This document shows, piece by piece, positions 33,926 through 43,047 of a stretch of 64,000 nt of DNA. A program made the position numbers and the translations under genes. This DNA comes from Vibrio azureus (GTDB lineage Bacteria; Pseudomonadota; Gammaproteobacteria; Enterobacterales; Vibrionaceae), in contig NZ_CP018616.1 in NCBI RefSeq assembly GCF_002849855.1, forward strand, positions 1,302,001 to 1,366,000, written 5' to 3'. The notes below the pieces were generated by a model, which was given only the letters and a program-made list of their open reading frames with translations, ran no database searches and was not told the origin of the DNA. Numbering within the stretch: the stretch's first letter is position 1; the number at the start of each line of letters is the position of its first letter.

Positions 33926-35359
33926 CTAGTCTTCGAAGGCTATCTTGGGGATAGTTGTTAGTACTTTAGCTCCTAGATGTTTTTCGATAGCTAGTCGCGA
34001 ATATATCGCACCATCAGAAATTTCTAGAATGAGTGCTAGGCCAGCACCAAGCATCAGGCCACCAATGGCACCAAGCAATATAAAATAGAAACCAGATAGA
34101 TTAGAGGGGATGGTCGGATTAAAAGGTTCATCAATGACTTTAACTCGTTTATTTTCCTCAAAAACCCCCAAGGAGCCAGTAAGTTGAGCCATCTCGTAAC
34201 GTTCGACCAAGTCATCATATAACTCTCTTTTTACCGCAACGTCTCTTGATAAGCGATTAATTTCAGTCGCGGTACTACCGAATCTATTGGCGCTGACCTC
34301 CAGTTCTTCAACCATTTTACGTAGACTATCCGTTTCTTCTGTGAGTAACTCATGCTGGCTTCTTATCAACTGTAACTGATGTAGTTGAGATACGAGTAAG
34401 GGTTGAGAACCCCCTTGGCTATCTGTTGTTGAAGTACTGGCAATATCCCACAGTTGATTACTATTCATTTCTGGTTGTTTGGTATTTAATAAGACCGACC
34501 TTTCCTCCTCTAACCTATTGAGTTCTCTTACTTTCCCTTGAACTAGGCTATGTGCTTCTGTGTATTTAGACCTCAGTAATGTTAGCTCACTTCGGATTTC
34601 AATGATTTTTTCTTCGAGCTTTCCTATAACGGGGTTCGTTTGAGACAACTGCTGATCAAGGCTGCCCAAACTTCTTGTAACGCCAGCTAGTAACGCTTCT
34701 TTTTCGGATAACGTCTGCTTAAGGCTTGCCAACCTGCCAAGGCTTTGAGCTTGCATTTCTGGTGTTGCATGAGAATAAATATTTTGATATTCAGCAAAAG
34801 CCAGTTCAGCTTTGTCAAGCTCTTGTCGGCGTTTATCGATATGCAAGGTAAGAAACTTACTGGAATCTTCTATTGAGGAGCGTTCAGGGGCAAGCAACTG
34901 CTCGACAAAATGACTACTTACAGAGCTAAGTATCTCAGCCATACCACTAGGAGTGGGACTGGATAGATTGATTTGAATAAAATCTTTACCAATTTGTTCC
35001 ACTTCTAATCGGCTAGCAAGATCATTAATAATGAACTCTTGTTCTTTTTCGGCCATAGACTCATTAATTAATTTTTGCTCTTTGGCTACGGAGTAAAGTA
35101 CATGTCGGCTTTTGAGTAAGGTGCTTAGTGCGCTAATTCGATCTTTTAAACCTGTTGAAACGGCGATATCCTCCAAGAATGGATTCATTTTGGCAGTTTC
35201 TTGTATCAACATGCTGGTATGAGAGACGTACTTAGTCGGCATAATCATGCTGAGGACAAAGCCTAAAAGGGGTAATACCAATACTGGTGTGATGATGAAG
35301 ACGCGCCTGCGCCAGGCACCATGGATTATAGTGATTAAATTTTCCCTAAAATTGTTCAT
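33926..35359 (-). CDS. sypO: SypO-like chain-length determinant / polysaccharide co-polymerase
   Basis: A 477-residue inner-membrane protein of the Wzz/GumC/ExoP type that sets polymer length and links polymerase with the export channel. Helices lie near residues 18-37 and 428-448, with a long periplasmic coiled-coil region between (about 165-400, rich in E, L, Q and R heptads such as SLKQTLSEKEALLAG). The proline-rich VIDEPFNPTIPSNLSG before the second helix is typical. It lacks a fused kinase domain; the separate SypD-like protein takes that place. It overlaps sypN by 4 nt. Confidence 0.88.
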   Translation of the reverse strand: MNNFRENLITIIHGAWRRRVFIITPVLVLPLLGFVLSMIMPTKYVSHTSMLIQETAKMNPFLEDIAVSTGLKDRISALSTLLKSRHVLYSVAKEQKLINESMAEKEQEFIINDLASRLEVEQIGKDFIQINLSSPTPSGMAEILSSVSSHFVEQLLAPERSSIEDSSKFLTLHIDKRRQELDKAELAFAEYQNIYSHATPEMQAQSLGRLASLKQTLSEKEALLAGVTRSLGSLDQQLSQTNPVIGKLEEKIIEIRSELTLLRSKYTEAHSLVQGKVRELNRLEEERSVLLNTKQPEMNSNQLWDIASTSTTDSQGGSQPLLVSQLHQLQLIRSQHELLTEETDSLRKMVEELEVSANRFGSTATEINRLSRDVAVKRELYDDLVERYEMAQLTGSLGVFEENKRVKVIDEPFNPTIPSNLSGFYFILLGAIGGLMLGAGLALILEISDGAIYSRLAIEKHLGAKVLTTIPKIAFED

Positions 35360-36543
35360 AATGCCCTCACTAACTTATCTACTTTTTCTGCTACCGATTG
35401 CCAGCTAGAAGCTTTAAGTTCATCTTTTAATGTTTTAGGTGGCGGAAGTGGGTGGTTAAGGCTGTGACAAACGGCATCTGCGTCCTCTGCAATGTTTATT
35501 ATATCAATATAAGGAGCTAAAGCAGGAAAGGGGGTGCTAATAATGGGTCTTCCAGCACAAAGGTATTCAAGAAGTTTCAGCGGATTACAAGCATTAATTT
35601 GAGCATTATTGATAAATGGAAGCCAGCTTGCATCCCAATGTTGAGAGTAACTGGGTAAAGAGTGATGAGGTCGTGGTCCTAAATAAAATACATTATTCAT
35701 TTTTGGTAAATGGTTACGACGACACTCATTTTTTCCAATAAAGATCAAATCCCAATCTTTTGCTTTTCTTGCGACCTGTTCTATCAACTCATAATCTAAC
35801 CAGTTGGATAGACTGCCATAAAACCCCAACACTTTCCGTCCAGTTGTTGGGAAGTCTGTTGCCCGAATCGCAGGCTTGGTGAATAAATCATAATCCACAC
35901 CATGATGCAGGGTAATTGTTTTATCTTCGGGAAACGTCAGTGAGAGTTTGTCGCTAGCAGAAAAAATAATATCAGCGGATTCGACTAGTTTTTGTTCATG
36001 TTTTAGAACGACTTCATGGTCAACCCCGGCAAGAGATCCGAAGTCATCACCACAATAATAAATAGTTGCACGAGCATTCATAGCGAGACAGATATCGGCA
36101 GCAGTTGGTAAAGACGTCCAATAAATTGGATTGACAAAATTTAAGGATTGTAGGGCTCGTACTAATTGGTTTTGCATCATTTTTGTAGCAAGTGTTCTTG
36201 CCAACGCTGAATGTGGTGCAGGAATGGTGATTAAGTCGATAACCTTTATATTTGCATTGGAATTATTGATGTTTTCAAAAGGGTGGGATAGGTTGTTGTT
36301 ATGAATATTGCTTTGAGAAGAACAATGAGTTATTGGTAAAGTGAGCTTTGATTTTTTTGTAGCGAAGAACTTTGTCAGTTTGTAAAACAAACGCTTTGTA
36401 TCCTTAACACATAATTTGGGCTGTCTTAAGCCAATTGAGTTCACCCAAAGAATGCGGTGATTAGATGCAAGTTGTTTGACGATGTGCTGTGTGGAAGAAG
36501 GCAGACCACCAAAGTCTTCACCAAATACTACGATGTCTGTCAT
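35356..36543 (-). CDS. sypN: SypN-like glycosyltransferase
   Basis: A 395-residue GT-B-type transferase with a TuaH-like N-terminus (VVFGEDFGGLPSSTQHIVKQLA, then ILWVNSIGLRQPK) and a C-terminal donor site (NACNPLKLLEYLCAGRPIIST). GRKVLGFYGSLSNWLDYELIEQVA marks the second domain. It sits between sypL and sypO, where V. fischeri has sypN after sypM; sypM itself is absent here. The 122 bp upstream contains a SypG-like enhancer site and a weak sigma-54-like promoter. Confidence 0.8.
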   Translation of the reverse strand: MTDIVVFGEDFGGLPSSTQHIVKQLASNHRILWVNSIGLRQPKLCVKDTKRLFYKLTKFFATKKSKLTLPITHCSSQSNIHNNNLSHPFENINNSNANIKVIDLITIPAPHSALARTLATKMMQNQLVRALQSLNFVNPIYWTSLPTAADICLAMNARATIYYCGDDFGSLAGVDHEVVLKHEQKLVESADIIFSASDKLSLTFPEDKTITLHHGVDYDLFTKPAIRATDFPTTGRKVLGFYGSLSNWLDYELIEQVARKAKDWDLIFIGKNECRRNHLPKMNNVFYLGPRPHHSLPSYSQHWDASWLPFINNAQINACNPLKLLEYLCAGRPIISTPFPALAPYIDIINIAEDADAVCHSLNHPLPPPKTLKDELKASSWQSVAEKVDKLVRAL

Positions 36544-36593
36544 GCTTAGCTCCGTGCTTTTTGATTCCTAAATATCCCTACCTAGTAAGAGTT

Positions 36594-36657
36594 ATCACAT
36601 TGTGTGCCAATTAGTGCATTATTTAAAAACAATAGCTTATAATATTTCTCAAAATGA
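36594..36657 (-). promoter_or_regulatory. SypG-like enhancer and weak sigma-54-like promoter upstream of sypN
   Basis: TTCTCAAAATGA at 36646-36657 fits the SypG recognition pattern TTCTCA-N3-TG. About 37 bp closer to the gene, the minus strand reads TGGCACACAATGTGAT (36594-36609): a good -24 but a -12 of GA instead of GC. Confidence 0.5.
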
Positions 36658-36665
36658 AAATCGGT

Positions 36666-38027
36666 TTATTTTTCAGTTTGACAGTCAGATTGAATGATTC
36701 TGTGCAGTGCTATGATTAAGGCGGCAAGGATATAGATAGGCCAAGTGAAGCTTTGAGAAAGGAATGTTCCGGACACAATGGTACCAATTAAGCCACCAAA
36801 TGAAGCATCAACCCCAACCTTAAGGGAGTGATGTGTTTTGTCATTAATCAGAGAGAGTGTTTCAAGGCAAGTTCGTACGAGTGATACGATAAAGCCAATA
36901 AAGATACACAAACCTACAAAGCCAGTTTCTGCTAAAACACCAAACCATGTACTGTGAACTGCATGATTGATCCCATCCCAATGCGGTGTATAAAAATAGT
37001 AGTTGTAATAATAATTCTCTAAGCCAACGCCTGTTAAAGGATTATCTAGTGCCATCTTTGTGGCGGCTTCCCAAGCATAAATTCTGCCCATTGCAGATGC
37101 GTCAATTCCGATTTCAGCTGCACCTCCAGATGAGCGTTCAGAGATCCCAGCAAGCGCATATAGAACAAGAGCAGCAATAACGCCCAAACTGATGATGAGT
37201 GTTTTACTTTTTATATATTTAAAAGCAAAGTAAGCAAAAACGGCTAATGTCCCTAATAAGCCCCCGCGGCTTTTAGTTTCAATAATAGCGACACATAATA
37301 CGAGGCAAGTAATCAGAGAAAAACCTCTCAATAATAGAGATGACTGCTTTTCAAGGATTTGGCTTAATGTAAAAGCGAGTGGGAACATTAACACTAAAGC
37401 TAAGTCATTTGGGTCCCCTAAAACTGAGCCAAAAGAGCGACCAATAGAGACACGAGTTCCTTCCACAAGATCAATATGATTAATGGTATTATATATAGCA
37501 ACGCAGCCGACCAGAAAACCTGCAAGAATGATTGCTTTGAACATCTGGTTAATTTGCTGAGGTTCAGTAATAACCCAAGTGATTGCTAAAGTCATAATTA
37601 TGATCTTCCAATAAGTGCCATTAAATTCCTCTAAAGCAATGGGGCGTGAGCTTGCAAAGATGACGCTAACAATAACAATCAACCAGAAACATAGTAACCA
37701 TGTTAATGATTTGTGCCAGAACATATGGATATTACGGCTGATCAATAGATGAAAAGATAGGGCCCCTAGTGCCCCTATGGACAGCATTAATGGGATTTTA
37801 AAGTTATATATAGCCGGAAAGGCTTCATGTATTCTGAAAAAGGAAAAAATAACAAAGAGAATGATAAGCCAAAAGGTGTACTTAAGTGCAAAAATGATAG
37901 CGAGTGGAGCGATGCAGATAGCTAAGATCAATAATGGATCTGGTAACATATACCAAGATATACCAATGATTAAAGCAAAAATAAGCGTAGCAATGTATCT
38001 TTTGTGTTTGAAAATACATTCATTCAT
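36666..38027 (-). CDS. sypL: SypL-like O-antigen ligase/polymerase-family protein
   Basis: A 453-residue polytopic inner-membrane protein with about twelve helices. The large periplasmic loop near residues 300-360 (ITWEAATKMALDNP-like and NHAVHSTWFGVLAETGFVGL) is the Wzy_C/O-antigen ligase signature. It probably polymerises repeat units in the periplasm. The start ATG overlaps the sypK stop by one base (TAATG), showing tight coupling. Confidence 0.82.
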   Translation of the reverse strand: MNECIFKHKRYIATLIFALIIGISWYMLPDPLLILAICIAPLAIIFALKYTFWLIILFVIFSFFRIHEAFPAIYNFKIPLMLSIGALGALSFHLLISRNIHMFWHKSLTWLLCFWLIVIVSVIFASSRPIALEEFNGTYWKIIIMTLAITWVITEPQQINQMFKAIILAGFLVGCVAIYNTINHIDLVEGTRVSIGRSFGSVLGDPNDLALVLMFPLAFTLSQILEKQSSLLLRGFSLITCLVLCVAIIETKSRGGLLGTLAVFAYFAFKYIKSKTLIISLGVIAALVLYALAGISERSSGGAAEIGIDASAMGRIYAWEAATKMALDNPLTGVGLENYYYNYYFYTPHWDGINHAVHSTWFGVLAETGFVGLCIFIGFIVSLVRTCLETLSLINDKTHHSLKVGVDASFGGLIGTIVSGTFLSQSFTWPIYILAALIIALHRIIQSDCQTEK

Positions 38028-39448
38028 TAGACACTCTTTTTGTTTTTCTGTAATGAATTTAAGAGATTCTGAAAGACATTAAATTCAGTGTATTTGGTCG
38101 ATATTAAAAGAAAAATAACTGATGAGACAAGGCAAAGGATGACAGCTGAAGCAAGTGATTGCAGATAGTGAATTAGAAATAGTGACGCACCTGAAATGAT
38201 TTGAAGAATGACCATCAAAGTAATATCAAAAGGTAGACGGTGGCAAGTTTGTGTACACCAATAAGTAAGAGAGAGTCTACAAAATTGAGCGAAGTAAAGC
38301 GAAATAAATATGCTAAATATTCCTAGAGAAGAAAGAGAGAAAAGCAAAGAAATCGCCAGAATAGCAGCTATGATGTTTATACCTAGAAGCCATTGAGTTT
38401 TTTTCTTGTACATAATACTAATATTAAAAAGCTCTCCCCATTCCTTAAGCATGGCAATGGGCAATAAAAATAATGTGAAAAGTGCGGCTTGATGATAAGA
38501 GCTAGGTAATAATAATTTAATAATCAAAATAGCCATGGTTGCGACAACGATGGTTAAGAATGCAATGTAAATTAGCCCAAGATGAGTAATCCTGACAGCT
38601 TCAATACCTCTGCCTTTATCTTTTTCTAAAACGGCGAAGCGCCTTGGCATCCACCACATACCAAAAGGTTGAACCAAAATACACATTCCGAGAGCAAACT
38701 TGGCGGCGATACCATAAACACCAAGACTTTCCAGTGATGAGTTGGCAACAATGAACCAGCGTTCTGCTCCGTTTAAAAAGAAAGCAACGACCCCAGATAA
38801 CATTACAGGTGAGGAGTAGCTTAAGTACCTTTTCATAAGTGAAAGATTTGGTAGCCGGAGAGAGTAGTTATTGTAAAAATGAAGCCAAACAAACTGTATT
38901 AAAGCGGCAAAAAGTCCCCCGAGTAAAACGGAAATTATATGTGCCCAAATAGCCAGGGCGGTAATGATAAATATTACTTGTAACAGTGTTGTTGTGACCA
39001 TGATAGTGAGTAAAACTTTGGCTTTATCATCCTGCATTCTTAGCCAAGCCGTCCCAATCCCGATGACACCCTCCAAAGAAACTGCAAACATTAAAATAAG
39101 GCATTCTGTCTTCGTAAATGGCGCCGGTATACTGGAAAACCAAATAACAGACGAAAACAAGATGGCGAAAAAAGCGCTAAAGCAAAAAGCGAGAGAGTAA
39201 ATTTGATTGAGAAGGGTCCGCTTGCGATGATGATCTTTTTGAACCCCTGCAAATCGATACAACGCTTCATGAAGAGCAAAACCGACAAGCAATGAGGTAA
39301 TCGCTCCGAATGAAGTAAGTAGTTCCAGCTTCCCCATTTGTTCAGGTTCCAAAAATTGAGGAAGCACGGGTAACATGAGCAAACTAATACTTTTGTTGAT
39401 GACTAATGCAACAGCAAATAATGACATATTAGTCAGAGCACTAGACAT
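38027..39448 (-). CDS. sypK: SypK-like oligosaccharide flippase (Wzx-type)
   Basis: A 473-residue polytopic membrane protein of the MOP/Wzx flippase group, with 12-14 helices and the N-terminal helix pair INKSISLLMLPVLPQFLEPEQMGKLELL. It moves undecaprenyl-linked units across the inner membrane. Of two possible ATGs (39454 and 39448) the second has AAGGG seven bases upstream; it overlaps sypJ by 8 nt. Confidence 0.82.
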   Translation of the reverse strand: MSSALTNMSLFAVALVINKSISLLMLPVLPQFLEPEQMGKLELLTSFGAITSLLVGFALHEALYRFAGVQKDHHRKRTLLNQIYSLAFCFSAFFAILFSSVIWFSSIPAPFTKTECLILMFAVSLEGVIGIGTAWLRMQDDKAKVLLTIMVTTTLLQVIFIITALAIWAHIISVLLGGLFAALIQFVWLHFYNNYSLRLPNLSLMKRYLSYSSPVMLSGVVAFFLNGAERWFIVANSSLESLGVYGIAAKFALGMCILVQPFGMWWMPRRFAVLEKDKGRGIEAVRITHLGLIYIAFLTIVVATMAILIIKLLLPSSYHQAALFTLFLLPIAMLKEWGELFNISIMYKKKTQWLLGINIIAAILAISLLFSLSSLGIFSIFISLYFAQFCRLSLTYWCTQTCHRLPFDITLMVILQIISGASLFLIHYLQSLASAVILCLVSSVIFLLISTKYTEFNVFQNLLNSLQKNKKSV

Positions 39449-40607
39449 GATCATACCCTTTTATTCTATCGGCATTGTTTATGTCGGTTCTGTCAGCCCC
39501 ATTTTTATTGTTCTGAAGGTAATCTATGATGGGAAAGTAGCAACGGTCGGCTGTATAAAGCTGAGCAGTACTTAAAGCTTCAATACCCATTGTGACCTTT
39601 AGCCATGGTGCTTCATTGAGAAGATGGATGGCATTATGGAGAGAAACAGCATCATTCGGTGTATATTTGATGCAATTTTTGCCGTGAGTGAGCACGCGGT
39701 CCCAGTAGCTGTCGTCACATGGAACGACGACGCACATTCCTGCTGCTAAGGCTTCTAAAATAGATAAACCAAATGGCTCATTTATGCTTGTAGAAACAAA
39801 GATACCACATTGAGACCGTAACTGATCGAGGTTACTTGGCGATTCGTGCCACTCAATTTGTTTGAGCGAGAAGTCAGGCTCTGATAAAGCTTTTACCGTT
39901 GGCTTTAAATAACATACTGTCGCTTCTATTCTTGAGTTAGTGTCTAATGTGATTGCTTCAATAAGTAGGTCTAAATTTTTCCATTTAAGAAGACTTGCAG
40001 CCCAAAAAACTCGTTTAGAAATAGTGTTTGCTTGCTTAGGCCACTTTTCTGGTGACAAACCATTTGTAAATGTAGAGGTTTCTAGCATAGTCCAATAGCG
40101 CTCAACGGCCGTTGAAGATACTTTTAAATAAGCCTGAAGTGCTTTTACCAAAGAATCTTTAGTGCTAGCTAGGTAAAAAATAGCGGATGCTTTAATTAGG
40201 CAATATCCTGTCGAGCGAGCGCACGGAACGGGCCCATGTATGATTTGAACTATTGGTTTTCGAGTTAATAAACGTAATAAATAAAGCGGCATGTCATTGC
40301 TAGGGCAAGATAAACCAAGTAACCAATCCAACTTCGGCAGTTTCATCACTAGAAAAAATAGTTGAATCATATAGAAGAAATTAATCATCCAATAGGTAAG
40401 GCCATGATCCGATATGAGAGGAGCATGCTTTAAACGAATAATATGAATGCGAGAGTTCTCACTAATGATTGACTTCCAGTGTTCGGGGTGAGTTGTAGCG
40501 ATATAGCTGACGACGTTTTTACTGTCGCATTGTTTCAAAATCTCTGCGTTCGCAATCTTTGAGCCACCTTGCATTCTGATTGCATCGAACATTAATACAC
40601 GTTTCAT
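39441..40607 (-). CDS. sypJ: SypJ-like GT4 glycosyltransferase
   Basis: A 388-residue GT-B transferase. Donor-site features are KRVFWAASLLKWKNLDLLIEAI, QLRSQCGIFVSTSINEPFGLSILEALAAGMCVVVP (E-x7-E). The N-terminus reads RVLMFDAIRMQGGSKIANAEIL. It belongs to the sypH-I-J set of transferases that build the repeat unit. It follows sypI by 25 nt and overlaps sypK. Confidence 0.82.
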   Translation of the reverse strand: MKRVLMFDAIRMQGGSKIANAEILKQCDSKNVVSYIATTHPEHWKSIISENSRIHIIRLKHAPLISDHGLTYWMINFFYMIQLFFLVMKLPKLDWLLGLSCPSNDMPLYLLRLLTRKPIVQIIHGPVPCARSTGYCLIKASAIFYLASTKDSLVKALQAYLKVSSTAVERYWTMLETSTFTNGLSPEKWPKQANTISKRVFWAASLLKWKNLDLLIEAITLDTNSRIEATVCYLKPTVKALSEPDFSLKQIEWHESPSNLDQLRSQCGIFVSTSINEPFGLSILEALAAGMCVVVPCDDSYWDRVLTHGKNCIKYTPNDAVSLHNAIHLLNEAPWLKVTMGIEALSTAQLYTADRCYFPIIDYLQNNKNGADRTDINNADRIKGYDHV

Positions 40608-40632
40608 AACTAATTCCTTTAGTTAATATGAG

Positions 40633-41817
40633 TCAGTTGGTTTGAAGCCAACGTGATATTGGCCTCATACAATGAAAAACAGGGGTGCTACTGGTGTCTA
40701 TTTTTTGCAACATATTGGTGTAGATGTTTTCGATTGTTTTTGCATGTCCCTCAACGGTTAGGTGGTGATTTGCAAAGCGGAATGCATTTTCAGAAAGTGT
40801 CTTCCGTAAATTTGAGTCCTGAATGATGAGCTGCATCGCATTTAATAATCCAGCCATACCACTATTCTTATAGAGAACAGCACTATGGTTATGCTCAAAT
40901 AATTCAGGAATACCTCCAGTATGAGGCGCGACAATAGGCAACTTAGCTAACGCGGCTTCACCCAGAGCGAGTCCAAACGCTTCTTCATATGCACCACTGA
41001 TAAAAGCATCCGCATTGCCTAGCATCCAATTGTCGACGTTATCTTGAGCCCCAACAAAATGAATGCGATCTTGGATTTTAAGGTTTTTGGCAAGCTGTTT
41101 GAGTTTTATATGTTCTTCACCTTCACCAATAATGACTAAATGAGGATTATTCTGATGGTAATTGTGCATGCGCATTGCTTGAATAAGCCGATCAAAGCCT
41201 TTTCTTTTAATAAGTGATCCTACTGATAAAAATGTGAAAGACTTACTCGGAATACTGAGTTGTGACTTGATGTCAATTGGTGAAGCATCCAGATTGAGTG
41301 AGACACCATTATGAACAATATGCATGTGTTCAGTTGGATAGCCATCTTTTAGTAACTCTTTACTAATATCCTCGCTGACACAAATAAGCTTTGGAGTTAA
41401 GTGTAATCCGAGGGAAAACCGATCACGAAGCGTATAATGACAATGTAAATGAGCGAGTAAAGGAGTTCGGCTGATTCGTGCAGCAAGGCACATCCATTGA
41501 CATGGACCACCACTATTAACATGAATTAAGTCAATCTTATGCTTATTTATAAGTTCTGACCCTTTTTTGAATAAGGTGTTCCAACCTCCAATATTCCAAC
41601 GAGGAGAGCGCCAACCACCAATGAGATCGAAAGGGGAGTAGTGGGTGTGTATCCTCAGGCTTTGACATCTTGAAAGTAAGGGCTGACAGTTGGACCAAAT
41701 TATAGGTTCAAATCTTTCTCGGTCGAGATTTGTGAGTAAATTTAAAAGCACAATTTCACTACCTCGAATCCAATTATCTCCATAGTGAACGTAAAGAATA
41801 CGTTTGGGTGCTGTCAT
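40633..41817 (-). CDS. sypI: SypI-like GT4 glycosyltransferase
   Basis: A 394-residue GT-B transferase: RILYVHYGDNWIRGSEIVLLNLL at the N-terminus, FTFLSVGSLIKRKGFDRLIQAM and EEAFGLALGEAALAKLPIVAPHTGGIPEL (E-x7-E region) in the donor domain. It is the first gene after a 147-bp gap that holds a strong sigma-54-like promoter and a SypG-like enhancer, which matches the promoter position before sypI in V. fischeri. Confidence 0.85.
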   Translation of the reverse strand: MTAPKRILYVHYGDNWIRGSEIVLLNLLTNLDRERFEPIIWSNCQPLLSRCQSLRIHTHYSPFDLIGGWRSPRWNIGGWNTLFKKGSELINKHKIDLIHVNSGGPCQWMCLAARISRTPLLAHLHCHYTLRDRFSLGLHLTPKLICVSEDISKELLKDGYPTEHMHIVHNGVSLNLDASPIDIKSQLSIPSKSFTFLSVGSLIKRKGFDRLIQAMRMHNYHQNNPHLVIIGEGEEHIKLKQLAKNLKIQDRIHFVGAQDNVDNWMLGNADAFISGAYEEAFGLALGEAALAKLPIVAPHTGGIPELFEHNHSAVLYKNSGMAGLLNAMQLIIQDSNLRKTLSENAFRFANHHLTVEGHAKTIENIYTNMLQKIDTSSTPVFHCMRPISRWLQTN

Positions 41818-41853
41818 TGCGGTTCCCTCAAATCACCGATATGTGAGAGTTAT

Positions 41854-41952
41854 TGCAACGGAAATGCCAAAATATGCTATTTATTTATCATATTGATATA
41901 TATTGTTTTTTTTGTTTTCTTGAGGAGGTTTGACGTGACTTTCTCAAAATGA
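41854..41952 (-). promoter_or_regulatory. Sigma-54 promoter and SypG-like enhancer upstream of sypI
   Basis: Minus strand TGGCATTTCCGTTGCA (41854-41869) is an excellent -24/-12 element. TTCTCAAAATGA at 41941-41952 fits TTCTCA-N3-TG and lies 72 bp upstream, a usual enhancer distance. Confidence 0.75.
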
Positions 41953-41964
41953 AAAAAATAACAT

Positions 41965-43047
41965 TTAAAAGGGGTTTTCAATTTGATAGTGTTCTATCAA
42001 TTTGGGAATTATCACCTTGGCAGAAAAATGATCGGTAATGGTTTGTATAGCACTTTGTTGGATAAGAAGTTTTCGCTCAGGGTGCATTGTTAAACATAGG
42101 ATCAAATGTTCTTTAAGAGTTTGAATATCTTCTGCAATAAACCCATTCTTGCCAGTAATTAAAACATCTTTAAGACGGCCAACATCAAGGCTTATGACGA
42201 TGATTCCTCTTGCCATAGCTTCAAGAGCCACCATGGGTAGGCCTTCATGTCTCGATGTGATGATGAGAAAATGGATTTGTTGCCAAACACTTTCCATATT
42301 GAACTGGTGTCCGTGAAAGGTCACATTGATAGGTGCATCCGTTTCCAAAGCTTCTCTCTCGGGGCCGTCCCCATAAATTGTGAATGAGAGTGTAGGAAAC
42401 TCCTTAGCAATTTCGATAAATCGATCGGCACCTTTCTCATGACTGAGACGCCCAACAAATGCCACTTCTTTTCCTAAATTAGGTTGGTCGTGAGGTAAAG
42501 ATACGAAATTGTTAATAAGCTCTGAAGTAGCATATAATTTTTTTTGAATTCCGGGACTCACAGCGAAACAATGCTCAGAAAGGCGGCCAGTAAGCCTGTC
42601 TAGCCAATCATAAAACCAGACCTTTCCTTTTGGTGTTTCTCCTGCATGATAAGTCGATATTAGATGCGGAAATTGAGAGCAATAAACCTTTGCAAACCTT
42701 GCTAACAAGGCCGCTTTGTAACCGTGGGTATGGATAGCTTGTGGCTGATATTTTTTTACAGCCTGTCTTAGACTTTTCATCAGAGAAAGCAAACCGTTGG
42801 AATTTTGCTTTTGAGCTAGTTCATTAAGGTAGCTATGAGGTAAATTCTCCGGATTCAGTTTAGAAACCAAAGGCGCTTGAGGGTAGTATTTTACAGCAAA
42901 AATGATTCTTACTTTGATATTTAAATCTTTAAGTCCATGTGCAAGTTCTAAGACATGTGACTCGATACCACCATATAGGCGGCTATCAAGTAAAATCCAC
43001 ACTTCATGTGGGGAGGGAGTCGAAATGGTATTAGATGTCGGCTTCAT
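41965..43047 (-). CDS. sypH: SypH-like GT4 glycosyltransferase
   Basis: A 360-residue GT-B transferase: VWILLDSRLYGGIESHVLELAHGL, EVAFVGRLSHEKGADRFIEIAKEF, FTIYGDGPEREALE, NVTFHGHQFNMESVWQ and SRHEGLPMVALEAMARGIIVIS (E-x7-E). It adds a sugar to the lipid-linked unit. The start overlaps the sypG stop by 17 nt, so regulator and transferase are translationally coupled. Confidence 0.84.
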   Translation of the reverse strand: MKPTSNTISTPSPHEVWILLDSRLYGGIESHVLELAHGLKDLNIKVRIIFAVKYYPQAPLVSKLNPENLPHSYLNELAQKQNSNGLLSLMKSLRQAVKKYQPQAIHTHGYKAALLARFAKVYCSQFPHLISTYHAGETPKGKVWFYDWLDRLTGRLSEHCFAVSPGIQKKLYATSELINNFVSLPHDQPNLGKEVAFVGRLSHEKGADRFIEIAKEFPTLSFTIYGDGPEREALETDAPINVTFHGHQFNMESVWQQIHFLIITSRHEGLPMVALEAMARGIIVISLDVGRLKDVLITGKNGFIAEDIQTLKEHLILCLTMHPERKLLIQQSAIQTITDHFSAKVIIPKLIEHYQIENPF

